From: Erythrocercus mccallii
Lineage: Eukaryota; Chordata; Aves; Passeriformes; Dicruridae
Assembly: GCA_013397435.1 (NCBI GenBank)
Contig: VZRG01001639.1
Coordinates: 62,001 to 126,000 of the forward strand
Reading direction: 5' to 3'
DNA: 64,000 nucleotides
The notes under the pieces are model-generated. The model made no database searches and was not told the DNA's origin. It saw nothing but the letters and a program-made list of their open reading frames with translations. The position numbers and the translations under genes are program-made. Shown one piece after another: positions 1 through 12,537 of the stretch. The stretch's first letter is position 1. Every line of letters starts with the position of its first letter.

Positions 1-2109
1 CACCACAGCAGTAGACACGTATCTGTTTAAAGTCAGCTGATGAGTCACTTTTTCCTGTTTCATTGCAATAAATATTGTCATGTTGGGATACACCAAGGTT
101 GTGAAGTATTTGCCATCAGAAGTCACTTCAGCTTTAAAATTGGGTTATTTTGGTTATACTTCATGGGTTATTTTGGTTATACTTTACTCTTTCTCCTGTC
201 CTGTTCCCATTTGATGAAATATTTGATGAAGTATTTAATAAAGCTAGTTATGTGCTGTAATAGCCAACTAATAGCTAACTTGCTGTAAATATAAGGCCTG
301 TTTTAGAGAAGAATCTTCAGCTAAAATTAAAATACCAAGATGCACTAATAGGCACACTGCACAGAGGCATTTTTCAATGTTTAAATTTGATACAGAGCAC
401 TTCTGGTTCCTTTTAATCTTGGCATTTTAATTAACTGAATCACATTCAGAAACAATGCATTCATTTTAATGAAACAAGTTTTTTACAAAACCACCTTTTT
501 ACCTTAAGTCAGTTTTACACATGTTACTAATGACTGTTTTTAACATCAATTTACTCTTACCCATTTCCATCAGTAGAATTAACTTTTTGGAGTGTCCTGA
601 TTCACTCATGATGAGTTGCTCTTGAGTTTAATTTGAGCTCATGTGCTTTGTTAGCCCAAAAGATCATGATGTGGGCCCTGGGCTGGAAATTGCTGAGTAA
701 CTGCTGTTGTACCTGCAAATCCCACGTGTGCCACTGAACACATCTGCTTGGTAGCTCCTGCAGTCAGGCTGAGCTTACTGTACAATAACATCTTTCCTTT
801 TTATACCACAAACACAAACATTTAAGCTACCATTTTTGGCTGAATAAATAGGAGGAGATTAAAGAGTTGCGTTAACACTGAAATAGTAAACTGAACCCAT
901 AAGTAGATGAGAGGTAGGTAATTACACTTCGCTTCCAGTGATGTTTTGGCTGGGTACAAAGTTTAATTTTTTCCAGTGATATTTGCTTACATTTCTCACT
1001 GCAGGAACTTAGAAGTCATGAGCAGGGTTTGTTACTAGTTTCTGTGTGTTAAGTGAGTAGATAGGATTTCATGTTTCTAAACTTGTAACTGAGGAGACAG
1101 GCAAGCTAAGTTACCAAGCAGAGTTTTGCCTCCATTATAAATAGAAATAATTCTAAAGCAATTTTTGTACCTACTAGATTTTTTTTTATATTTTGCACTG
1201 AAGTAGCAAAAAAAGAAAAAAAAGCATCAGATAAGAATGAAAATCCAAATACTTGATTCTTCAAATTATTTTTAGACTTTTATTTTAAATACAACCTTTT
1301 ATTAACACTGGAACATTTCCAATTTTAGGGTTTATTTTTAAGTAAATAGCTATTTTTCGAGCGTAACTTGAAATTATTAATATTATAGAGATTCTAACAA
1401 TGGCAAATTTTGTCCCTGTGACGTAAAATTCAGCATAGAAAATTAAAGTCAGGTGGACTTATGAACAGTAGGAATTGTCAACTCACAAAAAGAAGTGGCC
1501 AGGTTATTAAGAAAGGCAGTTGTGACTCAGCAGAACCTCATGGTCTGTCAGTGGTAAAATAGTAAAAATCTTCCTTAAATGGCAGCAACTACTGTTGTTA
1601 TCCCAGTTTTGTTTTTAAAAGCCGTGAAGAATAAAATCAGAAACTACAGGGAAGAAAATGCTTCTCTGCTTTTCAAGAAAGTGTGAAAGCAACGCAGTTG
1701 GGAAGTATCTTCTAATAAATTGTCTCTGGCAGTGTTCATATCTGCGCATCTACAGGGGGTTTCTGCTGTACTGTAGCATGTTGGTGTGCTCAGACCCTGT
1801 TGGGTGAGAGAAGTGTGGGCTCAGCTGGAGCCACTGTCACCCAGGACATAAGTCACCATTTTGGAAAGGATTTGCTGTGTCACCACATAGGAGACAAATG
1901 CTGGTAGACTTGACAAGGAGACACATGGTTATCTCCAGATGCCATGACGAATCCTTTTGAGGAGCACATGCCTGGTAGGAGAAGCTTGATTCATTGTCTG
2001 TAAACTGTGTATCATTGTTTTGTGGTGAGGGAGCTCTGCTGTTGCACAGGCGACAGTAAGCTCGGGTTACTGGTTGCTGGAGGGGGAATACAAGTATTAA
2101 AAAAATGGG

Positions 2110-2315
2110 AAGCATGTGGTGGAGGTGGCTGAACAGACCAAGTGACCCCAGTCTCTCCTCATGTGGCTTCCCCTCAAGGCCCTTCACCATCTTCATTGCT
2201 CCTCTGGGCACTGTCTAACAGCTGAATTCCCTTTTTTGTGTCGTGGTGACCAAAACTGCGCACAGGGCTTGAGGTGAGGCTGCACCAGTGCAGGGCAGGT
2301 GTTTTTGTGCTGTGT
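2110..2315 (-). mobile_element. CR1 LINE fragment (antisense)
   Basis: The segment reads like the reverse complement of a CR1 3' region: CTCTCCTCATGTGGCTTCCC, then GGTGACCAAAACTG, CGCACAGGG, and GAGGTGAGGCTGCACCAGTG. This phrase order is typical of old avian CR1 copies. The ends are approximate and the copy is diverged. The overlapping minus-strand ORF of 124 codons is judged a repeat artefact. Confidence 0.6.
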
Positions 2316-2481
2316 TTTGTTTTGCATTGGCTTGATCCTTGGGGATGGTCAGGCAGTCCAGAAGTCAGGTTGACAATAGTGAAAACTTTAAATACGATGA
2401 ATTACTGAACTGATGTTTTCTTAATACTCTAAAGAATTTTCCCTCAATTCGTAACAATACACAGATATCATCGTAACTTAC

Positions 2482-2784
2482 AGGTTTACAGAGACATCCT
2501 GAAAACTTTCTGAGAAAAAGGAAACTAATCCATACAAATACTCAACTCTCTGTGGTTGATTTGGTGTGCTCTTTAATGTCGTTTGCACACTAAAAACACC
2601 GGTACAGCTTGGCCTGGCATACTCAATTCTCTGAAATCCCTTGACTAGAAGATTAATGTCCATCACTTCTACAGCGCTTTGAAAGCAATTTTTTATTACT
2701 AGGTTCACAAATTCTTCTGTTGTCCATAGTTCTTTTTGTAGAAGTAGAGACAAAATTTGCGAACAAGCATGACTTCGTTCTTGA
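2482..2784 (-). CDS. Candidate orphan exon, unknown protein, antisense inside OTOG intron
   Basis: Read on the minus strand, this 303-bp block is open throughout. It is preceded by a plausible acceptor (CTGCTTTCAG) and followed immediately by a consensus donor (GTAAGT). It is phase-symmetric: one base, then 100 full codons, then two bases. The peptide looks protein-like (for example LLLQKELWTTEEFVNLVIKN and EYLYGLVSFFSESFQDVSVN). It is rich in Leu, Val, Phe, Glu and Gln, as in helical-repeat proteins, and has no low complexity. I do not recognise the family, and I found no convincing partner exons in 1-4360. It could be an exon of a gene nested antisense in the OTOG intron, a fragment of a duplicated gene, or chance. 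OTOG coding sequence does not overlap it. Confidence 0.35.
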
Positions 2785-4360
2785 CTGAAAGCAGCATTTA
2801 TGAAACACTCAGCAAATGCTATGCATTTATGTGGAGATTCACCCTAAATCCCACCAAGGCATGCAACAACACCAAACTCTGTGAGTTTAGTCTGTAGGAA
2901 GGCTTGCAGAAAATGTGGCTATCATTTCATAAAAGTCTAGGTTCATTTGGGGAATGGGAGAGGGTATGTTAATCGCAGCACTTGGAAGTGTTAATTCACA
3001 GCCACCGCTCTGCTAAATAGAGAAACTATCATTCTTCTTCAGGTTACAGTCTGTCTTCTGCAAGCTCGTACTTTTATTGTGTTTGAAACTTACTGTGTGG
3101 TTAATGGTGAGTTGTGTGGCCAGAGATAAAAGTTATGGATTTATCTCCATATTTAATCAAGGATAGACTAATGAATGAGATTTCCTAGATTCGACTTGGG
3201 TTTATTTACTGTTATTGCTACTTTTGGAGATTGCCCATGCCAACAGGTCTCTGATAATATGTTTTGTCTTTCTGCCATATATCTTCTTTTTGTCCTTAAA
3301 CTTTGTATTTCTGCTATATATTTTCTTTTGTCCTTAAACCTTACCACTCAACCAATCCATGCATACAAAACTTTGTACATCAGCTACCAGAATGTATGGA
3401 AAAAATTCCCTTCCTCCATCAGATCTATGTAACTTATATTGGTGTCACTAGAAGGGGTCACAGAAAAATATGGTCACATGTACTAAACTTCTTATAAGAA
3501 CATAATAAATGTATATTTTACTGTCACAGTAATTGTGTTTTTAAAATCAGTGACAAATTACATTCCTGGAAAAAATGAGATGTAAAATGGGTAACACTAG
3601 ATGGCAACATATACACTCTTTTGTCTGAGTCTGATTTCTATTTTTAAGAGAATTATTTGTATTTTAAGAGAAGACATTAATTGTTAAAAATGACAGAGAT
3701 AATTATTTGTAAGTGCAGATTTCCTAAATTGCAGAAAAAAAAATCCCAGTATCTTCATGGAAAATTTGACTGTATTCAAGAAGATGTAAAAGAGATACTA
3801 CTCGTATCTCAGTCAAGCAAAGAACAGGAAAACTTAAAAAATACTTCCAGAAAAACCTAAAAATGGAAATTCTTTCTAAGTAGTTAGCATTTTCTCTCTG
3901 GTGTTTAATGTGAACATGGTTTAAGAGCAGTTACTCTTTGTAGGGTCTGAACAACATTGCTCTGAGATCAGGTTTACCACTTTAGAGGGGATTCATACAT
4001 AATGATGGTTGTCCTCTGCAGGTTATTCTACAGGAAATGTCACTGCCTTGCCCTGACAGCTACTAGAAGAGCTGGGGTGGGCTGTCATAGTGCAGGGACT
4101 GAAATCCAGATACATCATGAAAATCTTGCAGGTGTTGGAAGAGCCACTGAGCTAATGCAGCATTGTGCAGGAAACCATTCTGCATGGAGGTGGGGGAGGG
4201 CTGGAGTGCAGCGTTTGTGTTTCTATGATGTGACTTGAAAGTCCGTCAATAAAAGCTGTGTGTGTAGATGCTACAGTGAATGTAAGGCATGCTTCTTAGT
4301 GATACGTAGCTGTGTGTGTTTGAAGAAGTAAAAGAATAACAGATCTTGGTTGTTTTTCAG

Positions 4361-4478
4361 ATGTCAAATTCAAGCTTCTGTCCCGTTCTACGTGTGAATG
4401 GCGTTATGATGCCTGCACAAGCCCTTGCTTCAGGACATGCAGGGACCCTTTGGGAAGAAACTGTCAGACAGTACCAAA
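4361..4478 (+). CDS. OTOG: OTOG exon: cysteine-rich TIL-type module
   Basis: Acceptor TGTTTTTCAG, donor GTGAGT. The exon reads two bases of a split codon, 38 codons, then two bases. It encodes a five-cysteine segment containing CEWRYDACTSPCFRTCRDP. That spacing is typical of the TIL-like modules following VWD-C8 blocks in otogelin and gel-forming mucins. It is the first exon visible in the window. Confidence 0.85.
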
Positions 4479-5151
4479 GTGAGTGTCTGTATTTTTATGG
4501 AAAAGTGTGTAATTTAGGAAAGACACTTAAGCAGGATATTAGGAATACGAGGGCCCAAATGTACACATAATATATCAGGACTGTGTTCTTGCGTAAGGAG
4601 ATTAGTGAAAGATAAATGGAATAAAACCTGCTGCTGCAGCCATGTAAGCCTGACATTTCAGCCTTTAGTGTAGTGTCAGGTTCTGGAATGACTGCTATAT
4701 TTGTAACTTTCATTTTGGGAGTATTATAGAGTATTAATAAAGAGAGGTTATCACAACTTTGTTTCAAACAGTTGTTCCCCTGGTTTTCCGTGATGTCATT
4801 GCAACAGCTATATCGGGCCTTGCTTTTTCCTGTGAATGGAATTTGTGCGAAATCTGATAGAGTTGACACTCAGATTTTGACGTGTAAAAATACCGAGTAT
4901 TTCTTATAGCAATAGCATTCACTCTTGAACCTGTGACTGTTCCTTTCAAAAGCTGAGTGTCACAGAGTTCATGCTTTCCCTTAGATCTGAGTGAGAATGG
5001 AAATCATGGCAATGACATTTTGAAGGAGTACACCGAGGTGAACCAGACTCTCTGCTTAAACATTCTCTATATATGGATTCTTCTCCTGAAATTGAAGGCT
5101 TGATCCAGAAGGTGCTATTCAACCAGTTAATACTAATTGTTTTTCTTTTAG

Positions 5152-5231
5152 AGTGGAAGGATGCATCCCTGCCTGTCCTCTCAACATGCTGCTGGATGAA
5201 ATCACTCAAAGATGCGTGTATTTTGAAGACT
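5152..5231 (+). CDS. OTOG: OTOG exon: end of TIL/E-type module
   Basis: Acceptor TTTTCTTTTAG, donor GTATGT. It encodes VEGCIPACPLNMLLDE followed by QRCVYFEDC, the classic EGC.PACP...RCV pattern that closes a TIL/E module in VWF-type proteins. The last Cys codon is split and completed by the first two bases of the mucin exon at 5624, which confirms the join. Confidence 0.87.
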
Positions 5232-5623
5232 GTATGTCTGAAAACTTACATCATATATTAGACTTAGCTTAATAATTAGTTCTTTAGCATAATTTCGAAT
5301 ATCAGTGCCTATATTTGTGTACCTGTGACCTTAGTTATGTGAACCTTGAGCTCACTAAACGCACATATTAGTTAAAATAATTTAATTCCTAAAAAAATAA
5401 GACAAATTTTAAACTACTAAAGATGTTCTTCCTTCATAAAACATTTCAGTAACACTAGATGTCAAGCAAATTATTTAATGGGTTTTTTTTAAATTTGTCT
5501 ATGAATTTTAGAAGTTTAAAGGCATTTGAAAAGATCAGTTATACAAGTTAACCTAGAACTCTGCTGGCTCCATCACTATAATTATTCATGAATTTCAGGC
5601 TGTTTTCTTGTGTCTGATTTCAG

Positions 5624-8600
5624 GCATTGAACCTGCAGATGACATCCCACCTTTGCTTCCCAGCATTCAAGCCCCAGCAGTTCCACATTTAACACCAAGC
5701 CTAAGTTTGGCAGGGATCAGTGAAGAGGTAACTTCATTTCCTGCCCCTGAAGCAAAGGACAGAGAGACAACACTTGCTACAAAATTGCAACTCACTGCAA
5801 CTACAGGGAAACCGGAATTTTCAGCTATTACATCCAATAAAACACTTCCAGCCGTAACTTTATCACCAAATATTTCTTCACAGTCAACAGAAATGACATC
5901 TGAGGGAAGCACTACAGCAATGACTGGGACAACAAAATCTAATGTAAGCTTGTCTGCTTCTGTTGACATTTCTCCTTTGTTTTCATCTACTGTCAGTTCA
6001 GAGACTTCCACAAGGATACAGCTGATCAGTAGTGGCTCCACTAAACTGCTGAGGGCTACAGAACCTCAGACAGCAGCTGCTACACCTGCAGTGACCACAG
6101 GAACAGAATCAGAGAGCAAACCAATTGCTACTTCTGCTTTTACTGGGACACCACGTATACTTAGAACAACTGAAATGCCAGTCAAAACTAAAATAATGGA
6201 GTTATCAGAAATGGCCACGAGAACACTTCCCACAAAAGAAGCACAAGTAAAACCAGAAGGACTTACAACATTTACACCCAGTTCATTTGCGTCAATAACA
6301 GAAAAAACTACTGCATATGTGCCGCAGTTTTCTACACCACCTCTGGATGTGCCTTCATATACACCACCAGTAAACTTAACAGGAACTTCAGAAGGGACAA
6401 AAATGAGCGTAGAACAGTCTTTTACCACAGTAGCTAATGTTACAGTGACATCATTTTCTCCTATACTCACTACTTCATCTTTGTTAAAGCCAATGTCTTC
6501 AGCAACAACAGAAACAGCAGCTGTTCTAACCAAACAGAGTGTGAAGACTACATTTTCACCAACATCCATGCCACCTGTTTCATTAGGAAAGACAACTCCA
6601 GAACCTCCTCTTGGAATGGTTCAACACCTGACTGGTACTCCAGAGGTTCTTTTCACTACAACTCAAGGTCCAAAGATGACAAGTCTGCAAACCCAAGAGA
6701 GATCATCAGAAACAACTTTATCATTTACATCTCATAAAAAGGAAATCCCCAAAATAACATCTCATGTAGAGCATACATCAAGTTCCTATTTCCCTCCCTA
6801 CTCACCACATCCTAGTTCTAGTACTGAAAAATCCTTCATTCTTTCTACAAAGAGACCTGCAGTGTCTGCTCCTACTCCTGCTTCTTCAGCTTCAGGTGAA
6901 TTAAAAAAAACATTTAAAACTGTTTCAACTACAGGATATCCCTTACACATGGTTCTAAACACAACTGAGTTCCTGACTACATTATACACTAAATATCCTG
7001 TCATGGCTGAGACCATCAGTGTGACACCTGTGTCTGTTAAGGTAACATCCAGAAAAACATCCCCTCTTGAATTAGCAACGAAGTCAACTTTGTTTTCTGG
7101 AAAAATAACTACTGAATACAAGTCAGCTCTGGTTTCAAGTACAGCGAAGACAAGTACTCCAGCATATTCAGGTAGTGTTACAACAACAGCAATGAAAAGC
7201 AAAGAAACCACCACAGCTCCTTTTGTAGCTACAGAAAGAGAATCACCTCAAAGAACATCAATCCCTGGATCTCCACTTGATCTCCTTAGTGGGACTGAAA
7301 CCACACTGTTGACAACACAGCCTGATAAATCACAAGTAGAAAGTATTACTACTGTCTCTACCAGAATGCCATCTGCTTTGTCTTTTTCACCATCAGGTTC
7401 TCTAATCTCTTTAAACATTTCTCTTCCTTCACTGCCCTCAGATGGAAAAGAAGCATTGCTGACAACTCTTGGTCCCATGCAGGCATCCCATGGAATAACC
7501 TCTTCATATCCTAGAACAACTATACAAAAATCTGTGTTAACAACAGAAAAGACCTCTCTAGTCCCACCTTTCTCTATTTTATCTTCTATATTAGAACAAT
7601 CAAGTTCAATAATAACAGTACCAGATGAAAAATCACTAGTGAATATCACTGATGCCACGTTCTCCCCAACCTCTGAATTCAGCAGTCAGCTTGTAACAAC
7701 CAAAAAAATGACAGGCAAAGAAAAATCCTCTCTGTCCCCTTCTGTTGCACTTCCAGTAACAAAGTCTTCTTATACTTTTTCCACCTCTCAGTATCTAGGA
7801 GATAAATTAGTTTCTTCACCTTCTTTAACACAACTGCTACCAGAAGTAACAGCCACACCAAAATATTCAGTAGAAACTAAAATGGTTTCTACAGCATTAA
7901 AACCTGCAGTCCAAAGTATAACAGAAGCAGTGAAACTTCCAGCAGCTGCAGCTCAGCCATCCTTGCCTCCATCTTCAGCAGGCCCCTTCTCCTTGCAGAC
8001 ATCTTCAGGAGCTAAAATTTCAGTACTGACCACTAGGACCACCATTATACCACCTTCCTCCACTCAGAAGACTACAGAACTTGGTCGTCAGAGCTCTGAA
8101 CCTTCATTGACAAGCCCAGTTCAGCAGTATCCTGCAGAATCTCTAACAAAATCCCCTGGTCAGCCACAGCCTGTCTTTAGCACAACTGAAGCTACAGTAG
8201 AACTTCCTTCCTTATACCCTTTAAAGACCTCACTAACCGAAAGCACCTATTCAAGTGTGTTACCTACCTCAGTAGGTCCTACCAAAGTTATTTTACCAAC
8301 TCAACAATATTTGCATTTAACTGATGCAGTCACACATCCGCTTTTATTAAGAACTTCTATTCTGCAGCCTACAGTCCCAGCTAGAACAGCAGCTGACTTC
8401 CTTTTTGGCACCAACCTTCCCCCTCTCTCACCAGAAGTGCTTGCCACTTCCTCTTCTTTAACAATTAAAAAAGAACCATTTCCTTCATTTTCCACGCAAA
8501 AGGCAGCTACAGATCTAAAATTCACACATCAAGCCTCATTTACTAAATCTCTTGATTCAAGACAAACACTTGAAGCGTCACCTTCACTAGATTCTGAGTC

Positions 8601-9363
8601 AACTTCTTCAATGGTTTTGCTACCAGAAACAACAGAAATTGCTGTTGCCTTGGGATCCACATCAAGGAAAAGTGGTACAGAGAAAACTGTGATGTTCCCT
8701 GAGCAAGTCACAGCTTCAGCCACCCCCTACAGTTCCATGATCCTGCCAAGGACAGCCTTGTCAACTGAGGCCCATTCATCTGTTGCTGCTTCAGCCTCTC
8801 CAGCAATAAGCAGTGCTGGGCAAAACCTCAGTATTGCATCAGCAGCTTCAGACAGAGCAGCAGCAGTCACAGAGCCCATCTCCAGCTCTCTTTCTGTTAC
8901 TTCAGAAGCAGAAGGAGCTGTGCCCCTCGACACAGTAAAGTCTGAAGAGTCTGAATTAACAACAGAATCTGTCCTTACTCAGGGTGTTACTGTTACACCT
9001 CAGACATTTTACCCTCCGTATTTCACAAAAACAGCTTCAGTTCTATCCACTGTGCACTCACCTGCTGAATCAAAACTGATTTCTTCTATAGCTCCATCAT
9101 CAGTCAGTACTACTCAAACTTCAAAATTTGAAATAACATCTGAGATACAAACGGCTTCTGTGAGTTCACTGCTAATGATATCTGATCATCCAAATGAAAC
9201 AGCAGCTCCATCAGTTTCCTCTTTCACTTCTCTATCCACCAAACCACTTCATGGCTTGACTACAACATTTTCTGATGGACTGGCAGTAACTGAAGCCATG
9301 GCAGGAACTGCAGCATCACCTTTTATGTTGCCTCAAGAAACAGCAACTCTTCAACCTTGTACA
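5624..9363 (+). CDS. OTOG: OTOG giant mucin-like exon (Ser/Thr/Pro-rich)
   Basis: One uninterrupted exon of 3740 bp: two bases closing a Cys codon, then 1246 codons ending in QPCT before the donor GTGAGT. The acceptor is CTGATTTCAG. By eye over a third of residues are Ser or Thr, with frequent Pro, Ala, Glu and Lys. No Cys occurs until the QPC near the end. At least ten N-glycosylation sequons are visible (for example NKT, NIS, NVS, NLT, NVT, NTT, NIT, NLS, NET). These features fit an extended, densely O-glycosylated linker in an extracellular gel protein. There is no obvious tandem unit, unlike many mucin PTS domains. The many antisense ORFs here are composition artefacts. In-frame ATG codons near 5608 are intronic, not a gene start. 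Confidence 0.92.
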
Positions 9364-10003
9364 GTGAGTAGATATAAATAATTACCTGCCTGCTTTGGAT
9401 TACCTGCCTTAGTTACCTTTACGCACTGATTAAAAAGTAAAATAATGAGCCATGCCTTGATCTTTAGCATTTACAGTATCTGTATCAAACAAGGGAGCCC
9501 AATTATGTTATCCATTGTATCTGAAACCTTGGATAACTGCATTATGCATAACAATATTTTCCAAATGTTATACTACACTGGGTTTCAGGCCTCAGTTTTC
9601 TGAGTGTGACTGTTACAAGAAATTATTTTGTAAAAATACGGTGTTTCATATTGTCCAGTGTCAGTGTTTTGTCACGTTGACCTCCTTAAAGCACATCTTT
9701 CCAGACACCCCTGTTACCATTCCTGCTTGTTTCCTTCCATATTTTCCCTTCTCAGTTTTTTTCATTGTGAAGTTAAAAATTCAATAGTGCTGTTCTTATC
9801 TTGAGACAACAGTGTTAATCTGTCCTCAGAAGGGTCAAGTTTTCAAAGGTGCTCTTTGCTTGTAGCTTCCATCAGCATCATGGGGATCAATAAGTATTCT
9901 GTGCCTGGAGAATGTGAATGTTTTTTCAAAAAAAACCTATACACTGTTGTGATACTGACTTGGTATGAATGGTAACCTCTGTCTTTTATTGAATCTGCCT
10001 CAG
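9364..10003 (+). other. OTOG: OTOG intron, nothing notable
   Basis: A phase-0 intron between the mucin exon and the VWC-like exon, with donor GTGAGT and acceptor GAATCTGCCTCAG. It is AT-rich and no repeat was recognised. Confidence 0.8.
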
Positions 10004-10172
10004 CCGATCACAGAGAGTGAGTGCATAAAACACATTTGTTTGGATGGACAACTGATCCAGGTTAATAAGTCACAGAACTGCCCATACAATGCTACTCAGC
10101 CCAGCTGTGGAGTTTTAGGATTCGCTACTCAAACAAATGGTGACAAATGCTGCCCAAAGTGGGAATGTGCAT
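10004..10172 (+). CDS. OTOG: OTOG exon: VWC-like module before VWD
   Basis: 56 codons plus one base. It contains ECIKHICLDGQLIQVNKSQN, an NAT sequon, and the signature GDKCCPKWEC, a VWC-type CC..W.C ending. The final Cys codon is split across the GTAAGT donor and completed at 11108. It links the mucin-like region to the VWD domain. Confidence 0.9.
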
Positions 10173-11107
10173 GTAAGTTTTAACTCTGCAGTACTTTTGA
10201 AGCGCATTCAGGTAACAATTTAATGCATGCGTAAGAAGGGTAAGGACTGACACTTCTATACTATGGCATATAAGTAGAAGATGTACATTTTTTTGTTACT
10301 CATTGTCTAATGAAATTTATGATTGTAGTTTTACATATGGGGGAAAAAAAATGATCCTTTAACATACTCAGCATTTAGGTATCTGCAGTAGATATGTTAG
10401 GTCTGACTTAAACACATCTTGTTGTCTCTCTAATCAGGGGACACCTAATCCATACAGATTTTTTGGTTCATGTTTTAATTACTTCAGGATGAAAGGATTT
10501 CCTAGACTGTTAACTACTGTTAGCAGTCTGGGATTCTGTACTGTAGTCACTCCCATCAATTATCTAGAATTGGACAGAAAGAATCCAAACCTTAAAGAAA
10601 ATGCAATTTCATCGTACCAAATAAAGTATGCAGAGATAAGCAATTGGAACTTCTGCTTAGGCTTTAGAGTTTGAAATAACTTGGAGTAGAAGTCCAAGCC
10701 CACTGAAACACAAAAGCTTTAGCAATAAGACTGAGGAAAAATGAAACTTTTCACCTTAGGAGTAAGACTACAGTGGAACTGTAGATCTGGTATGATCTGC
10801 CATCACTCAGGATTTTTCTTAGTTTGGGGTTTTTAAAAACTGGAAATCTTTGTTGGCAAGAACTGTAAGCAAATACAGATTGCAGAGGTCTGCAGGTTGT
10901 CCCTCTGAAAATACGCAGGATTTGATTCTGCTGTCCGTTTACAAAGATGCACCAGTATCAAGTATGTGAAATATGTGCTGCATATATTAACCTCTTAGTA
11001 AACTAGTTCATCTTATAAAATTTATTGGTTTCTCTTCATATTTTGTAAGATTTACCTGGAATTCTAGAGTAAGTTAGAAAATACATTTACTCTTTTTTTT
11101 TCCTTAG
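10173..11107 (+). other. OTOG: OTOG intron, nothing notable
   Basis: A 0.9-kb intron with a poly-T polypyrimidine tract before the acceptor CCTTAG. No recognisable repeats or genes. Confidence 0.75.
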
Positions 11108-11244
11108 GTCGTTGCACCATTTTCTCTGACCTGAGCATTGTAACCTATGATGGAAATCATTTGGCTTTATTCAAAGAAGCATCCTACATTGTTAGTCAAA
11201 CTCCGGATGAAACTATAACCATCCATGTCCTTGACTGTAGAATG
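11108..11244 (+). CDS. OTOG: OTOG exon: start of VWD domain
   Basis: Two bases plus 45 codons, ending at ATG before GTAACT. It carries the opening of a VWD domain: CTIFSDLSIVTYDGNHLALF, matching the common VWD phrase in which a Cys is followed by a short strand and then TYDG or TFDG. The exon ends in HVLDCRM. Confidence 0.9.
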
Positions 11245-12447
11245 GTAACTCACATTTATCAGCTAACAAAAGGTGTTTGGTACTGCTAATAAGATGTATC
11301 TGAAAGGAAAGAACATAATAATACTTTATATTGTGGTTTTAAGTCACTTCTGTATGTGAATTGTGCTTGCATTTCACAATACTTATGAATTGTATAACAC
11401 TCCTTGTGTCCTCATAGTTCCTTGTGAAGCAGCTGGAAGATGAGAGGTAGGTCCATGCTATCCTGTGGTATGTGTAATATAGACAAGGTGGTGGGAGATT
11501 AAGTGGATTTACATCATTAGTCACTTTCTGTGAGTGCTGTCTTATTACGAATACCATCACAGTTGTACCAGTATACCACTAGTCTCTTTCAATGCAGGAT
11601 TTTTATCTGTGTTCACATGGACAAATTTGGACTGGAAACACCCATCTTCAGAGCCATAAAAGACTGTAGGAATGCCAGACTGAATGGGACCACCCTGTGC
11701 ATTCCAAGTTTCTGACACAGGAGAGAAAGCCTAATGGGGATCCTGTCTAATTGGGTAGTGTGGGCTGGTTTTTGTCATGAAAAATTCATTTCTTGTGAAC
11801 CTTTTCAAAACTCCTCTTAACTCCAGTCTGTCCTGTGAAAGCTAGGTAATTTGATATCTATATAAATGTCCATTGCAAAGTTTGGTCCCAAGTTTCACCT
11901 TTCCCAAGTTTTACCTTATGAAAGTTAATTTTGGAAGCTCAATATGACTGATATGAAGACGATGTGTTTGTGACTTTCAGAGTTGTTTTCCTCTTCAATT
12001 CAATATATTCAATATATTTTCTGTTGTATTCACCCTTATGTAGCTCACGAAGAACGCATTTATTCTTGATCCATTACTTCTGTGCTGTACATATCATACA
12101 GAGTTATCATTCAGTCTCATTCTTGCTGACCTTCAGATATGTAATTTATATTTTTTTGTCCAAACAGCTAGTCCACCGTATTTTTTCTCTGAAAACTTGT
12201 ATTTCTGTTTTAATTCCAAGATTGTATGATATAGCACAGTTGCTGAAAACAATGAGGTCATAGTATTTTGATTGTTTAAATAAATAAACCCTGTAGTCTT
12301 GACTTGAAACTGTAATCAACAATGGATTTTCCTCTCTTCAATTCCCAAAAATCCTTAATGTCCCAGTACCTAAAACCAGTAAGCAACCAATGTACTCAGA
12401 TATTGCACATCATGGCTATGGATGACGTTTTTTTGCTTTCTCCACAG
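11245..12447 (+). other. OTOG: OTOG intron, nothing notable
   Basis: A 1.2-kb AT-rich intron with acceptor TTTCTCCACAG. Short spurious ORFs only. Confidence 0.75.
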
Positions 12448-12537
12448 AGTAATTCAAATTCAACTTCTTTGTGCCTGGCAGTATTGAACCTAACTTACGT
12501 ATCAAATCAAATTATTATCAATCGTTTAAGCAGAAAA
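12448..12537 (+). CDS. OTOG: OTOG exon: VWD domain, middle
   Basis: 30 codons in phase 0 on both sides. It encodes SNSNSTSLCLAVLNLTYVSN and INRLSRK. Two N-glycosylation sequons (NST, NLT) and the single Cys fit the strand-rich core of a VWD domain. The donor is GTAAGT. Confidence 0.9.

Larger units (their letters stand above)
1..4360 (+). other. OTOG: Intron of OTOG (3' portion), no plus-strand exon seen
   Basis: The first exon that can be joined to the gene starts at 4361, after a good acceptor (TGTTTTTCAG), and its first two bases need one base from an upstream exon. I looked for an upstream exon in these 4.36 kb. Every acceptor-like site I followed runs quickly into stops, so this is read as one intron longer than 4.3 kb. 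It is AT-rich, contains a minus-strand CR1 fragment near 2110-2315, and contains the candidate antisense exon at 2482-2784. Nothing else recognisable was seen. Confidence 0.7.

Noticed and set aside
3088..3150. Possible partner exon on the minus strand upstream of the 2482-2784 candidate (donor GTAAGT at 3093-3088).
   Set aside because: In the required phase the frame reaches a stop after about 18 codons and no good acceptor was seen.
5667..8933. Eight antisense ORFs of 60-167 codons across the mucin exon.
   Set aside because: They mirror the Ser/Thr-rich codon composition of the sense strand and have no family signature or splice context.
5608..9381. Reading the 1257-codon ORF as an intronless gene starting at the ATG near 5608.
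   Set aside because: The first bases lie before a CTGATTTCAG acceptor and the last codons run past a GTGAGT donor. Phase matches flanking exons at 5152 and 10004, so it is an internal exon.
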